Shown piece after piece: positions 8,248-18,371 of a stretch of DNA of 47,149 nt (positions are counted from its first letter, which is position 1; each line of letters opens with the position of its first letter). Below the pieces are notes generated by a model. That model saw only the letters and a program-made list of their open reading frames with translations. It was not told the origin of the DNA and made no database searches. Where the stretch lies: positions 1 through 47,149 of the forward strand of contig WJIS01000109.1 of assembly GCA_014730165.1 (NCBI GenBank). The letters are read 5' to 3'. A program made the translations under genes and the position numbers. The stretch comes from Promethearchaeota archaeon. Lineage in GTDB: Archaea; Asgardarchaeota; Lokiarchaeia; Sigyniarchaeales; SOKP01.

Positions 8248-8841
8248 TTAATCTTGGTGAGAATACCTCTGTTCCTTCCAAGGATCTGCTTTGTTTGAAT
8301 ATCCTCCACGTTCCCAATATCCCAGCCGATCTTCTCTAAGAAAAGTAATTTTTTTCACCCATTTAGCACTTTTATAAAAATACAAATTAGGGATCACTGC
8401 TCTTACTGGGCCTCCATGTTTGTCATTAATTGGTTTACCTTCATATGATAGTGCTAGAAGAGTGTTCGGAACTTTGGTTCTTTCAATTGGAACAGTAGTT
8501 GTAAATCCACCATCAGCACATGTAAACTCAATAAAATTTGCTGTAGGTTTTGGTTTAACAATCTCAAATAATTTTTCAAATGATATACCTTTCCATGTGG
8601 TATCAAATTTACTCCAAGAAGTTACACAATGGATATCTTCGGTGATCTCTCGATCTTGAAGCTCAATAAGTGTATTTAAATCGAATCTTTTTGGATTATT
8701 CACTTCGCCCTCTATAGATAATGCATATTCATCACGGTTTACATGTGCTATTGATCCTTTTTGAAGAACAGGAAATCTTCTTATTTTATGTTGTCCTGGA
8801 GGTAAACGAGGGCGATCCTCGCTATTATTTGTATTAACCAT
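8248..8841 (-). CDS. Molybdopterin-dependent oxidoreductase (sulfite oxidase/YedY-like domain)
   Basis: A 197-residue soluble protein made of a single oxidoreductase molybdopterin-binding domain. The likely molybdenum-ligand cysteine is in HCVTSWSKFDTTWKGISF (about residues 91-108). The family motifs FTCADGGFTTTVP and GKPINDKHGGPVRAVIPNLY are present, and KSAKWVKKITF is the typical exit strand. There is no Tat signal or heme domain, unlike YedY/MsrP or eukaryotic sulfite oxidase, so it is probably cytosolic. Substrate is unknown; S- or N-oxide reduction or sulfite oxidation are possible. The redox partner is not nearby. Confidence 0.85.
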   Translation of the reverse strand: MVNTNNSEDRPRLPPGQHKIRRFPVLQKGSIAHVNRDEYALSIEGEVNNPKRFDLNTLIELQDREITEDIHCVTSWSKFDTTWKGISFEKLFEIVKPKPTANFIEFTCADGGFTTTVPIERTKVPNTLLALSYEGKPINDKHGGPVRAVIPNLYFYKSAKWVKKITFLREDRLGYWERGGYSNKADPWKEQRYSHQD

Positions 8842-8972
8842 ATTATATAAAACATAAGGATATTATCTAAAAATTAATCCTATAATTTATAATGTGAGGT
8901 TTAATCTAATGGTTATATTTTCATGATTAATTACAAAAAGAACAAGGAAAAATATTAAAAAAATTATAAAAA

Positions 8973-9932
8973 TTAATTATTCAGAGGTAGTTTTAGATTT
9001 TCGATTAATTCACTAAATCGGTTTCTAACAGTAACTTCTGTAACTTGAGATATCCGTGCGATTTTTCGCTGAGTTCTTCTTTCTTTTGCTAAAATTGATG
9101 CAGCATATATTGCTGCGGCACAAACTCCTGTAGGACCTCTTCCAGAGGTGAGACCGCGCTGTTCAGCCATCAATAGTATCTTTTTTGCCATTTTTTGGCA
9201 TTTTGCAGATAATTCTAACTCAGATATAAATCTTGTTAAGAAATCGGAGGCTTTCGTAGGATTTAAATTAAGTTTTAGTTCTTTAGAAATAAATCTGAAT
9301 GATCTACCAATCTCTTTTTTATCTACACGTGCGATATCTGCGATTTCGTTTAAGGTTCGAGGGACTTTATACATTCTACAAGCAGCATATAAACTTGCAG
9401 CAGCAACACCTTCAATACTACGACCTCTAATTAAATGTTTTTCTACAGCATCTCTATATATCTTTGCTGAACATTCTCTCAAATTTTTTTGAAGATCCAA
9501 ATTACTAGCCATTCTATCTAATTCACTCAGAGCAAAAGTCAAATTTCTTTCTGTAGCATCACTTACTCGGATACGACTCTGCCATTTTCGTAAGCGATAA
9601 ATTTGACCTCTAAGTTTTGCGGGTATCTCTTTGCCATATATATCTCTGTTCTTCCAATCAATCATTGTTGAAAGTCCCTTATCGTGAATCATATAAGTCA
9701 TGGGAGCACCTGTACGAGTGCGTTTTTTCTTCTGATCTGCATCAAATGCTCGCCATTCGGGACCTCTATCAATGTATTTCTCGGTATGAACCAAGCCGCA
9801 ATTTTCACAGACAATTAATCCTCTGTTTTCATCATAGAACACGTTTTCACCACATTCAGAACATGAATTCGCTTCCAAAATCGGTCTTTCGAATGTGGTA
9901 TCAGCTTCTTTCCAACTTGAAATATTAGACAC
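8973..9932 (-). CDS. tfb: Transcription initiation factor IIB (TFB)
   Basis: A 319-residue general transcription factor that bridges TBP-bound promoter DNA and RNA polymerase. The N-terminal zinc ribbon is [22 protein letters not shown]-like with two CxxC pairs (about residues 22-44). The B-reader/linker follows ([21 protein letters not shown]). Two cyclin-like repeats occupy about 115-215 and 216-315, with [15 protein letters not shown] in the first and [15 protein letters not shown] in the second. Length is normal. It follows gar1 on the same strand by 37 bp, a conserved archaeal gene pair, so both are probably co-transcribed. Confidence 0.97.
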   Translation of the reverse strand: MSNISSWKEADTTFERPILEANSCSECGENVFYDENRGLIVCENCGLVHTEKYIDRGPEWRAFDADQKKKRTRTGAPMTYMIHDKGLSTMIDWKNRDIYGKEIPAKLRGQIYRLRKWQSRIRVSDATERNLTFALSELDRMASNLDLQKNLRECSAKIYRDAVEKHLIRGRSIEGVAAASLYAACRMYKVPRTLNEIADIARVDKKEIGRSFRFISKELKLNLNPTKASDFLTRFISELELSAKCQKMAKKILLMAEQRGLTSGRGPTGVCAAAIYAASILAKERRTQRKIARISQVTEVTVRNRFSELIENLKLPLNN

Positions 9933-9969
9933 CTTTCTAATTTTAGATATTACTAAAGTAAAACATAAA

Positions 9970-10224
9970 TTACCTTACTTTCACATAAAACTTGTTATAG
10001 GATTCAAATTCCGTCTTAGGTTCAGATTTGGGTTTAATAGAAATAAAAGGCATCTGTATTGGACCAAAAATGTCAATAATTGTTCCAATCTCATCGTAAG
10101 TCTCACTATAAATTGGTTTTCTAATAATATTTTCAAAATCTTTATTCCATTTAGTTGCTCTAAAAATATAATGCTTCTTTGCGGACAAACCCAAATGAAA
10201 TAGATCTAATTTTACCCAATTCAT
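9970..10224 (-). CDS. gar1: H/ACA ribonucleoprotein protein Gar1
   Basis: An 84-residue protein whose second half, [20 protein letters not shown] followed by PK and a final FYVKVR strand, matches the archaeal Gar1 barrel (GxVxDIFGPVxxPYxSIKP). Gar1 binds Cbf5 and promotes substrate turnover in H/ACA-guided pseudouridylation. It lies immediately upstream of tfb, the usual archaeal order, which supports the call. The N-terminal strand ([18 protein letters not shown]) replaces the common LGKVLHISPSGNLIVR pattern. Start ATG 10224. Confidence 0.9.
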   Translation of the reverse strand: MNWVKLDLFHLGLSAKKHYIFRATKWNKDFENIIRKPIYSETYDEIGTIIDIFGPIQMPFISIKPKSEPKTEFESYNKFYVKVR

Positions 10225-10663
10225 AAAATATACTGTGATTTATTATTGAGTGCTAAAGTTTTTAAAGGCATCAGATAATTATATAAACTACTTAAATTTA
10301 AGATTCATATTTAAATTTTAACATTTTTTGTAATGGCTTTATTTCTTGATTAATAATAATATTGATTTCTAACACGATTTTATCTATTTTTAATATTTTT
10401 ATCATTTAGATATTACTATAAATGGAATATGTCACTTTCAGATAAAAATATCAATATTAACTTGATCTATTAAAAAAACTATTTGTTAATTCTAGAAAAT
10501 CCAAACATAATAGAATTTCATAATTTAGTGGTTTTGCACATCCAGATGTTCATATGTTCTTTTGTGCTGATAAGAAATCCATCTGGATAACCAAAAATAG
10601 TTTGAATAAAAATAAAAATCCAACTTCCTTATCTAACTAAATGAAATAATAAAGATCTAGCAG
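10225..10663. other. 439-bp divergent intergenic region with an inverted repeat
   Basis: Divergent spacer between gar1 and the Gfo/Idh gene, so both promoters should lie here. ATCCAGATG at 10540-10548 is the inverse of CATCTGGAT at 10580-10588. A shorter GCACA/TGTGC pair (10536-10540 and 10564-10568) partly overlaps it. This could be an operator or a transcript hairpin. No ORF or RNA gene is visible. Confidence 0.4.
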
Positions 10664-12088
10664 ATGATGAAAAATTTTAATGAACCTATAATAGCAATTT
10701 TAATTGGTGCTGGAAATCGGGGAATGACCGCATATGCACGATATGCCGAACTTCATCCAGATGAATTGGATTTTATCGCAGTCGCAGAACCTGTAGAAAT
10801 TAGACGTGAGAAATTTGCCGATTTACATAACATAGATCCAAAATTGTGTTTTATTACATGGGAAGACTTGTTAGCAGAAGGAAAAATAGCTGATATTGCT
10901 GTCATATGCACCCAAGACCAACTACATGTGGAACCTACTCTTGAAGCTCTTGAAAAGGGGTATGATGTTCTTCTTGAAAAACCAATGGCTCATACTTTAA
11001 ATGGTTGCGTTAAACTAGTAAAAAAGGCAGAAGAAAAAAATCAAATCTTAGGAATTTGTCATGTTTTAAGGTATGCTCCTTTTTTTGACAAGCTTTATCG
11101 ATTAATAAATGACGGGTTGATAGGAGAAATAGTAAACATTTCACATAGAGAAAACTTGGGGTGGTGGCACATGGCTCATAGCTATGTAAGAGGAAATTGG
11201 AGGAATGTTGAGGAATCATCTCCAATGATTTTAGCTAAGTGTTGTCATGATCTCGATATTCTGTATTGGATTGTTGGATCTTCTCCACGTAAAATAAGTT
11301 CTATGGGAAATCTTATGAATTTTAAGAAAAAAAATGCTCCTAAGGGAGCACCAAAATATTGTGTTGAAGGTTGTCCCATTCAAGATACTTGTCTATATTA
11401 TGCGCCAAGAACTTATATAGATATCGAACCTATTCTTCAAATGATCGATAAGAGCGAAAAATCTTTTTTTAAATTTATAGCAAATTTAAGAAGAAATCAT
11501 TTAAAAATCCTTAGCTTTCTAAGTAAGATTATTCCCTTTTTAAAACAAGTTCGATACTGGAAAGAATGGCCGGTCGAACCACTTTATCATGGTCATAAAG
11601 AGGATTATTCAGATGAGGCGAAATTTGAACTTCTAAAAACAAGCAAGTATGGTAGATGTGTTTATCAATGTGATAATGACGTTGTAGATCATCAAATCGT
11701 AAATATTGAATTTGAGAACGGAGTAACAGCATCCTTAACTATGCAAGGTTTTTCAGAAAATGAGGGGCGATCTGTAAGAGTTGATGGTACTAAAGGTACT
11801 CTAACAGGTATATTTCAATTATCTGGTGAGAAGATTGATTTCTATGATCATTTTACGGGACAAAAAGAAACTTTATATAATCAACCAATGAATTTAACGG
11901 CTCATGGAGGAGGTGATCTTAGAATTGTTGAAGAGTTCCTAAAATCAGTTAAAAATAGAAAAACTAAACCATTAACAAGTTCAAGGGAGTCTTTAGAGAG
12001 TCATTTAATGGCATTTGCTGCAGAAAAATCCCGACTTAATGAGCTTGTTATAGATATGAATGATTTTCGGAATAAACTCGGCTTATAA
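10664..12088 (+). CDS. Gfo/Idh/MocA family NAD(P)-dependent oxidoreductase
   Basis: A 474-residue enzyme. The N-terminal Rossmann domain opens with ILIGAGNRGMTAYARYAELH (GxGxRG). The family's EKP motif is in DVLLEKPMAHTLNG (about residues 105-118). The C-terminal domain carries the catalytic-type histidine region KCCHDLDILYW. A cysteine-bearing insert (YCVEGCPIQDTCLYYAPRTY) lies between, as in large sugar-type members. It may oxidise a sugar, inositol or glycoside ring. It is longer than IolG and lies 28 kb from the inositol-type genes, so a pathway link is only possible. Start ATG 10664 or 10667. Confidence 0.88.
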   Translation: MMKNFNEPIIAILIGAGNRGMTAYARYAELHPDELDFIAVAEPVEIRREKFADLHNIDPKLCFITWEDLLAEGKIADIAVICTQDQLHVEPTLEALEKGYDVLLEKPMAHTLNGCVKLVKKAEEKNQILGICHVLRYAPFFDKLYRLINDGLIGEIVNISHRENLGWWHMAHSYVRGNWRNVEESSPMILAKCCHDLDILYWIVGSSPRKISSMGNLMNFKKKNAPKGAPKYCVEGCPIQDTCLYYAPRTYIDIEPILQMIDKSEKSFFKFIANLRRNHLKILSFLSKIIPFLKQVRYWKEWPVEPLYHGHKEDYSDEAKFELLKTSKYGRCVYQCDNDVVDHQIVNIEFENGVTASLTMQGFSENEGRSVRVDGTKGTLTGIFQLSGEKIDFYDHFTGQKETLYNQPMNLTAHGGGDLRIVEEFLKSVKNRKTKPLTSSRESLESHLMAFAAEKSRLNELVIDMNDFRNKLGL

Positions 12089-12111
12089 TGAATTACTGAG
12101 AAATCTCCTTT

Positions 12112-13212
12112 TTAAATATATTTTCTTTGCAATTCATATTGCGTCTTACACAAACAGTTATGATCTTCTATAGTGAGGGCATTTAAATCTTGACTCAAAA
12201 CAAACTCCTCTAATTTTTGTTTCATATTATTATTACATTCATAATCTAAACAATTATGGATTCCTCTTCTTGTTCCTGCGCCGGAAGGATCACAAACTAT
12301 TCTTGTCTTCTTAAGATCCTTGGGATTTAAAGCTTTTCTTAAACATTTGAATAACGAATAATACCATGGGGGGCGATATCTCTTTTGATGCCATAATGAT
12401 TCTACCAATGAACCTCTCTGAATATTCATTGGATTAATTGAAATTGTATTTACTCCTATTTTGATGAGTTTTTTAATTGAATAGATACATTCATCGATTG
12501 CTGCTTGTTCATTCATAAAAGGAGGTTTAAACAACAAATATGCTTTTATCCCAATTCCCATGTTTTTGCATAGCTCATAGACATCGAGAAAATCATCATA
12601 CAACAATCCTTTGTTGATATAATTGTTTCTAATATGATCATCTGCTGTTTCGAGACCAATACCGATTTCTATATAATTGTACTTCAAAAAATCAAGCATT
12701 TCTTCCAATATTTTTCTATTAATAAACTCTATCCTCGATTCTACGGTTACCTCCTTAATATTCGGAATTAATGTAATATTTTTATAGATCTTAAGTCTTG
12801 TGTTAGGCGAAATTTCAGCTTCATCAAAGAAACTACCTGAATTAAATAGTTTTATAGCATAATTATGTGAATCATTTTGAATTTCTTCTAATTTTTGCTG
12901 AACTGCATATTCAAACTGTTCAATTATTAATTTTTGATCTATATCATCAATTGCAGCATCCTCGATATAACCACACATCGAACAACCGCCAGATTCACTT
13001 AAAGCCCATCCACATCCTCTAGTCTTTAAAATTATCGTAAATTCTTTTCCAATTTCATCTAATAATCTTTCTCTTTTTATCCAGAAGCTAACTGGTTTAT
13101 TCAAATCTCTTCGAGGGTTCTTTTTTTTACCCCTTATAGATTTCTGACGTATAAAATTTATTTCTTCTGCCAAACAATTATATCTTTTTTCCAATGTGTC
13201 ATCTAGTTTCAT
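12112..13212 (-). CDS. raSEA: Archaeosine synthase radical SAM subunit (RaSEA)
   Basis: A 366-residue radical SAM protein. The cluster-binding cysteines are in TRGCGWALSESGGCSMCGYI (C-x8-C-x2-C), the spacing of the archaeosine radical SAM family. IEIGIGLETADDHIRNNYIN is the barrel's SAM-contact region. A second Cys-rich zone near the C-terminus (CDPSGAGTRRGIHNCLDYEC) is also family-typical. With ArcS it converts preQ0-lysine at tRNA position 15 to archaeosine. Its start overlaps the 3' end of arcS by 14 nt, so the two are one operon. Confidence 0.93.
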   Translation of the reverse strand: MKLDDTLEKRYNCLAEEINFIRQKSIRGKKKNPRRDLNKPVSFWIKRERLLDEIGKEFTIILKTRGCGWALSESGGCSMCGYIEDAAIDDIDQKLIIEQFEYAVQQKLEEIQNDSHNYAIKLFNSGSFFDEAEISPNTRLKIYKNITLIPNIKEVTVESRIEFINRKILEEMLDFLKYNYIEIGIGLETADDHIRNNYINKGLLYDDFLDVYELCKNMGIGIKAYLLFKPPFMNEQAAIDECIYSIKKLIKIGVNTISINPMNIQRGSLVESLWHQKRYRPPWYYSLFKCLRKALNPKDLKKTRIVCDPSGAGTRRGIHNCLDYECNNNMKQKLEEFVLSQDLNALTIEDHNCLCKTQYELQRKYI

Positions 13213-15277
13213 ATAATTTCACAACCTTTCCCGAACTGCTATTTTTAATGAATTGAGATCCAACAATCATATCACCCATCGCTACAATTTTATCTTTCGA
13301 ACGATTAAAAATACATACATTTTCATCCGGAAGTAAATCGGAGTTAAAATTGATTATTCCAGGACGGAATAAAGTATTACCTCGTATTTTATCTCCGTCA
13401 AATACTAAATACTTAGAAAAATCAGATTTAAAAGCGATTCTTTCTGCTCCTTGAATTGTGAGCCTTATTTTGCCCGTATCAAACTTAAAGGACCCTAATT
13501 TAACTTTCTGCTTTGAATCAAATATAGTTAATTTTGTATTAAATTTATCTTTCGCATAATAGATACCTTCTCCAATTATATCCTTAGAAAATCCACTTCC
13601 AAACTGATAATCTAATATTTTACTAAATTTCCTTGTCCACGTTTTGGTATAAATTTCATTTTCCGAGTCCTCCTTTAAACTATATTCATCCTTTCTTTGA
13701 TCAATTAGTTGTTGTAGATTATTCAGAGAGGAGTAATTAGTTAAATTTTCTGTTAATTCTGAATAGTAAAAAGGGTTTTCTACCTCTTTTTCTGCTATTT
13801 TTGAGATCTCTCTATAACCTCCATCCAAATGGCATATAATTGGTATATGAGGATTAAATTTTTTTAATAGACTTATAAGCATATCTGAAGCAATTCTCAA
13901 TTCCTCGAAACTCCACTCGCCCGTTACCGAAATATCATAACAGTTTACGGGATATATGTTTTCTAATTGGCGTGGAATTGCCCCTAAAGGAGAGGTCAAA
14001 ATAATTTCCTGAAACATTGGGAAGTCTGAATATTTTCTAAGAATACTATAGAATCTCTGATGAGATCTGGATTCTGAATAGGGTTTTTTAGCTGAACATG
14101 GAAATAGAACTATTAATTTCGTCCAAGATTCAGGTTGAAATGTCTCAACAACTTTTTTTCTGAATCTCTTAAAGTCTGGGCGATTATGAGATGAGGGCCC
14201 TAATGAATTGATTTCTTTATTTTTTTGAATCATCTTTGAGTAGCACTCTATCTCATTGTAATGATAATTATCAAGTATTTTAAGCAGTGATATAAAGTAT
14301 GTATCGTTAAATGCGGATTTTTCCACGAAATTTCTGAAATCTTCTGTATGTAAGTATTGTATTGTTTTTCTCATATAATTAGTAGCGGATATTAGATTAT
14401 GATAACATAAATAATTCATTTTTTCAATGGAATTCTTTTCCTCCAACTCTTTATTCAATTTTTTCCTACAAACTACACAATTACAAGGTAGAAATCTCAT
14501 CTTATAGATCGGGATTATATCTTCTATGCTATCATAGAAATTTTCTGATGCCATATATATAAGATATGAGCTATCAATCAAATCAATCCCTAAATAGACA
14601 AGTAAAGGATAAAAATTTGTTAAAAGTCTCCCAGAAGCCATCAATACCAGATTATTATCCAACTCATTTTTTATCGTAATAAGGGTTTTAATAATTGTCC
14701 TAAAATAGACAAAATTATCAAACAGGTCAGCTAGATTCAATAAACATATATTTTCATGATCTTTAATAAATTTAACATATTCTTCAATAAGCTCTGGATA
14801 TTCAAACAGCTTAATTGTAATTCCGAAATTTAGATGAGGAAATTTATTCAAAATATTTGAAGATAATTCAAAATAATTATGCAGTTCATCATAAAAGAAT
14901 TCTTTATTAATTATCGTAGTCGGAATATTAAATGGGAGAATCGATATCACGTTATCATTTTCAAAGATCTTTTTCTTATTTTCTAAAATAATTGAATATT
15001 TCTTGAACGCGCCTGTATGCAAGTAAAGAAATCCAGAGTCTTTGAACATCTCGTGGATAAATTCATCCTTTAAATAAATTTCGTCCTTGATAACAAAGAC
15101 TTCATGTTGACCACAATTTTCTATGAAATCAAGGTTTTCCATCATAGGTTTATTAATCGGAATTATATTATTAGGTGTATAAAAAGGATCTTTCGCATTT
15201 TCTGTTAATGTAATCCTTCCGATTCTAGAGAACCCAATTCTATTTTTTAATAATTCAAAAAAAAAACTCATTATCAT
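13199..15277 (-). CDS. arcS: Archaeosine synthase alpha subunit ArcS (TGT-paralog with PUA domain)
   Basis: A 692-residue protein. The N-terminal half is a degenerate TGT-like barrel with zinc ligands CNCVVCRKKL (about residues 275-284). The diagnostic core is IVLFPCSAKKPYSESRSHQR (about 397-416), followed by LTSPLGAIPRQLENIYPVNC and YDISVTGEW. The last 80 residues form a PUA RNA-binding domain (GEGIYYAKDKFNTK to the end, including MIVGSQF). ArcS attaches lysine to preQ0 in tRNA; RaSEA then completes archaeosine. The raSEA gene overlaps its 3' end. Length is normal. Confidence 0.93.
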   Translation of the reverse strand: MIMSFFFELLKNRIGFSRIGRITLTENAKDPFYTPNNIIPINKPMMENLDFIENCGQHEVFVIKDEIYLKDEFIHEMFKDSGFLYLHTGAFKKYSIILENKKKIFENDNVISILPFNIPTTIINKEFFYDELHNYFELSSNILNKFPHLNFGITIKLFEYPELIEEYVKFIKDHENICLLNLADLFDNFVYFRTIIKTLITIKNELDNNLVLMASGRLLTNFYPLLVYLGIDLIDSSYLIYMASENFYDSIEDIIPIYKMRFLPCNCVVCRKKLNKELEEKNSIEKMNYLCYHNLISATNYMRKTIQYLHTEDFRNFVEKSAFNDTYFISLLKILDNYHYNEIECYSKMIQKNKEINSLGPSSHNRPDFKRFRKKVVETFQPESWTKLIVLFPCSAKKPYSESRSHQRFYSILRKYSDFPMFQEIILTSPLGAIPRQLENIYPVNCYDISVTGEWSFEELRIASDMLISLLKKFNPHIPIICHLDGGYREISKIAEKEVENPFYYSELTENLTNYSSLNNLQQLIDQRKDEYSLKEDSENEIYTKTWTRKFSKILDYQFGSGFSKDIIGEGIYYAKDKFNTKLTIFDSKQKVKLGSFKFDTGKIRLTIQGAERIAFKSDFSKYLVFDGDKIRGNTLFRPGIINFNSDLLPDENVCIFNRSKDKIVAMGDMIVGSQFIKNSSSGKVVKLYETR

Positions 15278-15346
15278 TCAAGCAGATTAACTAGTAAAAA
15301 TCAATTTATGTAGAGAATAAATCATTGCTCATTAAAAATTATAAGG

Positions 15347-16336
15347 CTATTTTTTTTTATATGATGGAATTATAAAATTAGTGAAAGGAATTCTCTCATC
15401 CAAAACAAAATTAGTATATGTATCTTCAATTTCTCCACTATCATATAGGTCTTGTAAAAAAATCCCATAATCATCAATTTCTTTCACACGAATTATTGAA
15501 AAAATACCAAATTCAGTACCTATTCTGTATAGATCTGTTATTTCAGGTTTCTTTACTAAATCAGATGCTATTTCATCATAATTAGAGGGATCCTTTGGTT
15601 TAATTCGTAAATAAAATTTTCCATTAAATCCAATTTTTTTAGGATTAAAGTTAACACAATAATTTATAATTATGTTTAAATCTTCCATTTCTTTTATTCG
15701 GTTATAAACCGTTGATTGAGATTTCTCTATATCATATACTCTCTTCAAGATATTTTTAATTTCATAGGTAGATAATAGACTTTTTCCTTGTTCTTTCTTT
15801 AAAATTTCTAGTATCTTTTCATTTGTCTCGTCATATACAAAATCCTTAAAATTATAATCCGATAATCTTATCCCATTTGTTTTATAAACCTTTATAACCT
15901 CAATTATTTGATATTTTTTAAAATAGGAATTTGACATAATTTTATCAATTTTGCTTAATATCTGGTTGAATTCTTTTGAATTTTTAAAACTGAACAAACT
16001 AAATAATGAAAACTCACCAAATATTCCGTCCAACATTTCTAATTGAGGAATTTCAAGTAAATTGTCAATAATTTGAGGTTCTGTCGGGTTAGTTTTAAAT
16101 TCTATCAGTCTTATCAATAGATTTGGTTGAACATTAGGATTAATGTTGATTGTAAATTCATTAATTATTTTTAAATCACTGTATTCTTCAAATTTTACTT
16201 GGAAAGTTTGTCTACTTATATCAATATTTTCTGAGATCATAGATATTTTTGGTTTGGATTTAGAATTCAAGCTTTTAATTATCTCTATGATTTTATCATC
16301 TAATTGGTTGATCTTCATATTCTCATTAAATTTCAA
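15347..16336 (-). CDS. Double Lrp/AsnC-type transcriptional regulator
   Basis: A 329-residue protein with two tandem units, each a winged helix followed by a ligand/RAM-like alpha-beta domain. The first HTH lies near residues 10-60 (KIIEIIKSLNSKSKPKISMI, ISRQTFQVKFEEY). The second lies near 170-225 (ILEILKKEQGKSLLSTYEIK, SQSTVYNRIKEMEDLNII). The second ligand domain ends with TDLYRIGTEFGIFSIIRVKE. Ordinary Lrp proteins have one such unit. It is divergent from S-adenosylhomocysteinase, 119 bp away, so it may control that gene or itself. Effector unknown. Start ATG 16336 or 16321. Confidence 0.75.
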   Translation of the reverse strand: MKFNENMKINQLDDKIIEIIKSLNSKSKPKISMISENIDISRQTFQVKFEEYSDLKIINEFTININPNVQPNLLIRLIEFKTNPTEPQIIDNLLEIPQLEMLDGIFGEFSLFSLFSFKNSKEFNQILSKIDKIMSNSYFKKYQIIEVIKVYKTNGIRLSDYNFKDFVYDETNEKILEILKKEQGKSLLSTYEIKNILKRVYDIEKSQSTVYNRIKEMEDLNIIINYCVNFNPKKIGFNGKFYLRIKPKDPSNYDEIASDLVKKPEITDLYRIGTEFGIFSIIRVKEIDDYGIFLQDLYDSGEIEDTYTNFVLDERIPFTNFIIPSYKKK

Positions 16337-16387
16337 TATTAATTATTTGTTAAATTTAACTTTTTATAATTGTACATTCTTTCAGAA

Positions 16388-16399
16388 TTATATTTAAAT
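16388..16399 (+). promoter_or_regulatory. Likely TATA box for ahcY
   Basis: TTATATTTAAAT lies about 60 nt before the ahcY start in the 119-bp divergent spacer, matching an archaeal TATA element with a short leader. The upstream divergent gene encodes a regulator, so an operator may also lie here. Confidence 0.4.
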
Positions 16400-16455
16400 T
16401 TTACTCAAAATTCAATATGTTTAAGGAACATAATAAATAAAAATAGTGAATTTAA

Positions 16456-17724
16456 ATGGTAAATTTTAAAGTTGCTGACGAAAATCTGGCACCTAAAGGA
16501 AAAGAGGCATTATATATTGCTGAAGGAAAAATGCCAGTTACAAGCGGAATTATAAGAGATCGCTTCAAAAAGGAGAAACCGTTAGAAGGGATAACCATAG
16601 CTGGGTGCTTGCATGTTACTAAAGAAACGGGTATTCTAGCTCGAACTCTTAAGGCGGGAGGTGCTGAAGTCTACTTATGTGGTAGTAATCCATTATCTAC
16701 TCAAGATGATGTTGCTGCTGCTTTAGTGAAAGAAGATATAAACGTATTTGCGTGGCATGGAAATACGAGTGAGGAGTTTTATTGGTGTATAAGAAAGTGT
16801 TTGGATGCTGAACCTAATATTCTTATTGATGATGGAGCGGATATGATTGTCACTGCTCATAAAGAATATGAGAATTTAATCACATCGGGAATTATTATTG
16901 GATGTCAAGAGGAAACTACAACTGGTGTCAAAAGATTTAGGGCGATGGAAAATCAAGGCAAACTAAAGGTACCTCTATTTCCTGTAAATGATGCTCAATG
17001 CAAAAATCAATTTGATAATGAATTGGGTACCGGACAAGGCGTGATCTCGGCGATATATGGTATGCATATCCTTTTTGCGGGAAAGAATGCTGTTATTGCG
17101 GGATATGGGCATTGTAGCTCAGGAATGGCATTAAGAGCTCGAGGACTTGGGGCAAATGTGACAGTTACCGAAGTTGATCCAATCAAAGCTCTAAAAGCGA
17201 AATTCGCAGGATATAACGTCAAACCAATAATGGACACACTTCCGGAAGCAGATCTAATTTTAACTGCGACAGGATGTAAACATGTCATTCCTCCTGAACC
17301 AGAAGTCTTTGATACTATAAAAGATGGATGTATTCTGGGCAATCTTGGGCATTTTGATATTGAAATACCAACCAAGGAATTATATGAATATGCTGAAGAA
17401 ATCAAACCGATCCGTAAGGATGTTGAGGAATTAGTCTTTCCTACAGGAAAAAAAGTATATTTATTAGGACAAGGACGACTAGCAAATTTAGTTTTATCTG
17501 AAGGACATCCAAGTGAGGTAATGGATATGTCATTTGGCTTACAGTCGCTCATGTCAGAATTTATAGTCAAAAATAAAGGTAATTTCTCTCCGGGAATGAT
17601 TGAAGTCCCTGAAGATATCGACAATAAAGTCGGAAAGCTGAAATTGGAAGCAATGGGTATTAAAATAGATGAATTGACAGAAGAACAATACAATTATATC
17701 CACGGTTTTGAAGAAGGAACCTAA
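16456..17724 (+). CDS. ahcY: S-adenosylhomocysteine hydrolase (adenosylhomocysteinase)
   Basis: A 422-residue enzyme that splits S-adenosylhomocysteine, or S-inosylhomocysteine in many archaea, and so relieves product inhibition of methyltransferases. Visible motifs: GCLHVTKETGILARTLKAGG near the N-terminus, IDDGADM, GCQEETTTGVKR, the NAD-binding stretch GYGHCSSGMALRARGLGA, and NLGHFDIEI. The glycine-rich loop reads GHCSSG where many enzymes have GDVGKG. Length matches the archaeal form. It is divergent from the double Lrp regulator. Confidence 0.96.
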   Translation: MVNFKVADENLAPKGKEALYIAEGKMPVTSGIIRDRFKKEKPLEGITIAGCLHVTKETGILARTLKAGGAEVYLCGSNPLSTQDDVAAALVKEDINVFAWHGNTSEEFYWCIRKCLDAEPNILIDDGADMIVTAHKEYENLITSGIIIGCQEETTTGVKRFRAMENQGKLKVPLFPVNDAQCKNQFDNELGTGQGVISAIYGMHILFAGKNAVIAGYGHCSSGMALRARGLGANVTVTEVDPIKALKAKFAGYNVKPIMDTLPEADLILTATGCKHVIPPEPEVFDTIKDGCILGNLGHFDIEIPTKELYEYAEEIKPIRKDVEELVFPTGKKVYLLGQGRLANLVLSEGHPSEVMDMSFGLQSLMSEFIVKNKGNFSPGMIEVPEDIDNKVGKLKLEAMGIKIDELTEEQYNYIHGFEEGT

Positions 17725-17872
17725 AAGCTTTTTTAAACTCCTTTTGAAAACATTTTTTCAAATTTTATTTTTTCATTCTTAGGTTTTCAATGATAATGAT
17801 GGTTGGTCTCCAAACCCTAATAAGATCCTCATTATAAATAGGAATATACCATACATTTTTGGAGATTCGTCA

Positions 17873-17962
17873 ATGCTGAAAATATTAATATGGGCAAGTA
17901 TTGGGTTAATTACTATAAGTGTAGCATCCTATTATTATTTGAAGAGAAGATTCCAATTATGA
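17873..17962 (+). CDS. Possible 29-residue single-helix membrane peptide
   Basis: The frame encodes MLKILIWASIGLITISVASY then YYLKRRFQL: one hydrophobic helix followed by a basic tail, as in small inner-membrane peptides. GGAG at 17861-17864 lies 8 nt before ATG 17873, a plausible ribosome binding site. Nothing else codes within 400 bp on either side. Very short, so chance is possible. Confidence 0.4.
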   Translation: MLKILIWASIGLITISVASYYYLKRRFQL

Positions 17963-18371
17963 AGAAATAACACCCTTCTTATTGGAAATATAGATATTAT
18001 AGAAAGACAAATACAAAGACTTTTCTACACAATTATTTAATGAAAATATTTGTAGTTTATGACATAGATAATTCAATTAGATTCAAGATATAGGATAATT
18101 TATTCTTGATTTCAATTTCAGAGTTTATTATTATCTCTTTTTATCTTTTCTATAAAAATATCAATTTTTTATTAAAATACTACTCGGAAGGCTTTCAGCA
18201 TTTATCTTAAAAGCAGATTATTTTATATTTTTTTTCTTGAAAATCTCTAATATTTTCTTATCAGTAGATTTAATATTATTACTGCATAAATCTTCTTAAG
18301 AGGATATTTTCGAATTTTTTACATAATTTAAGAATATAATTTAGATCTAATATTAAAAAAGGAATATCAAA
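17963..18371. other. 409-bp AT-rich spacer, nothing recognised
   Basis: Very AT-rich sequence before the first DUF2284 gene. I see no ORF, RNA fold or repeat beyond homopolymer runs. The promoter of the DUF2284 gene should lie near its right end. Confidence 0.4.
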
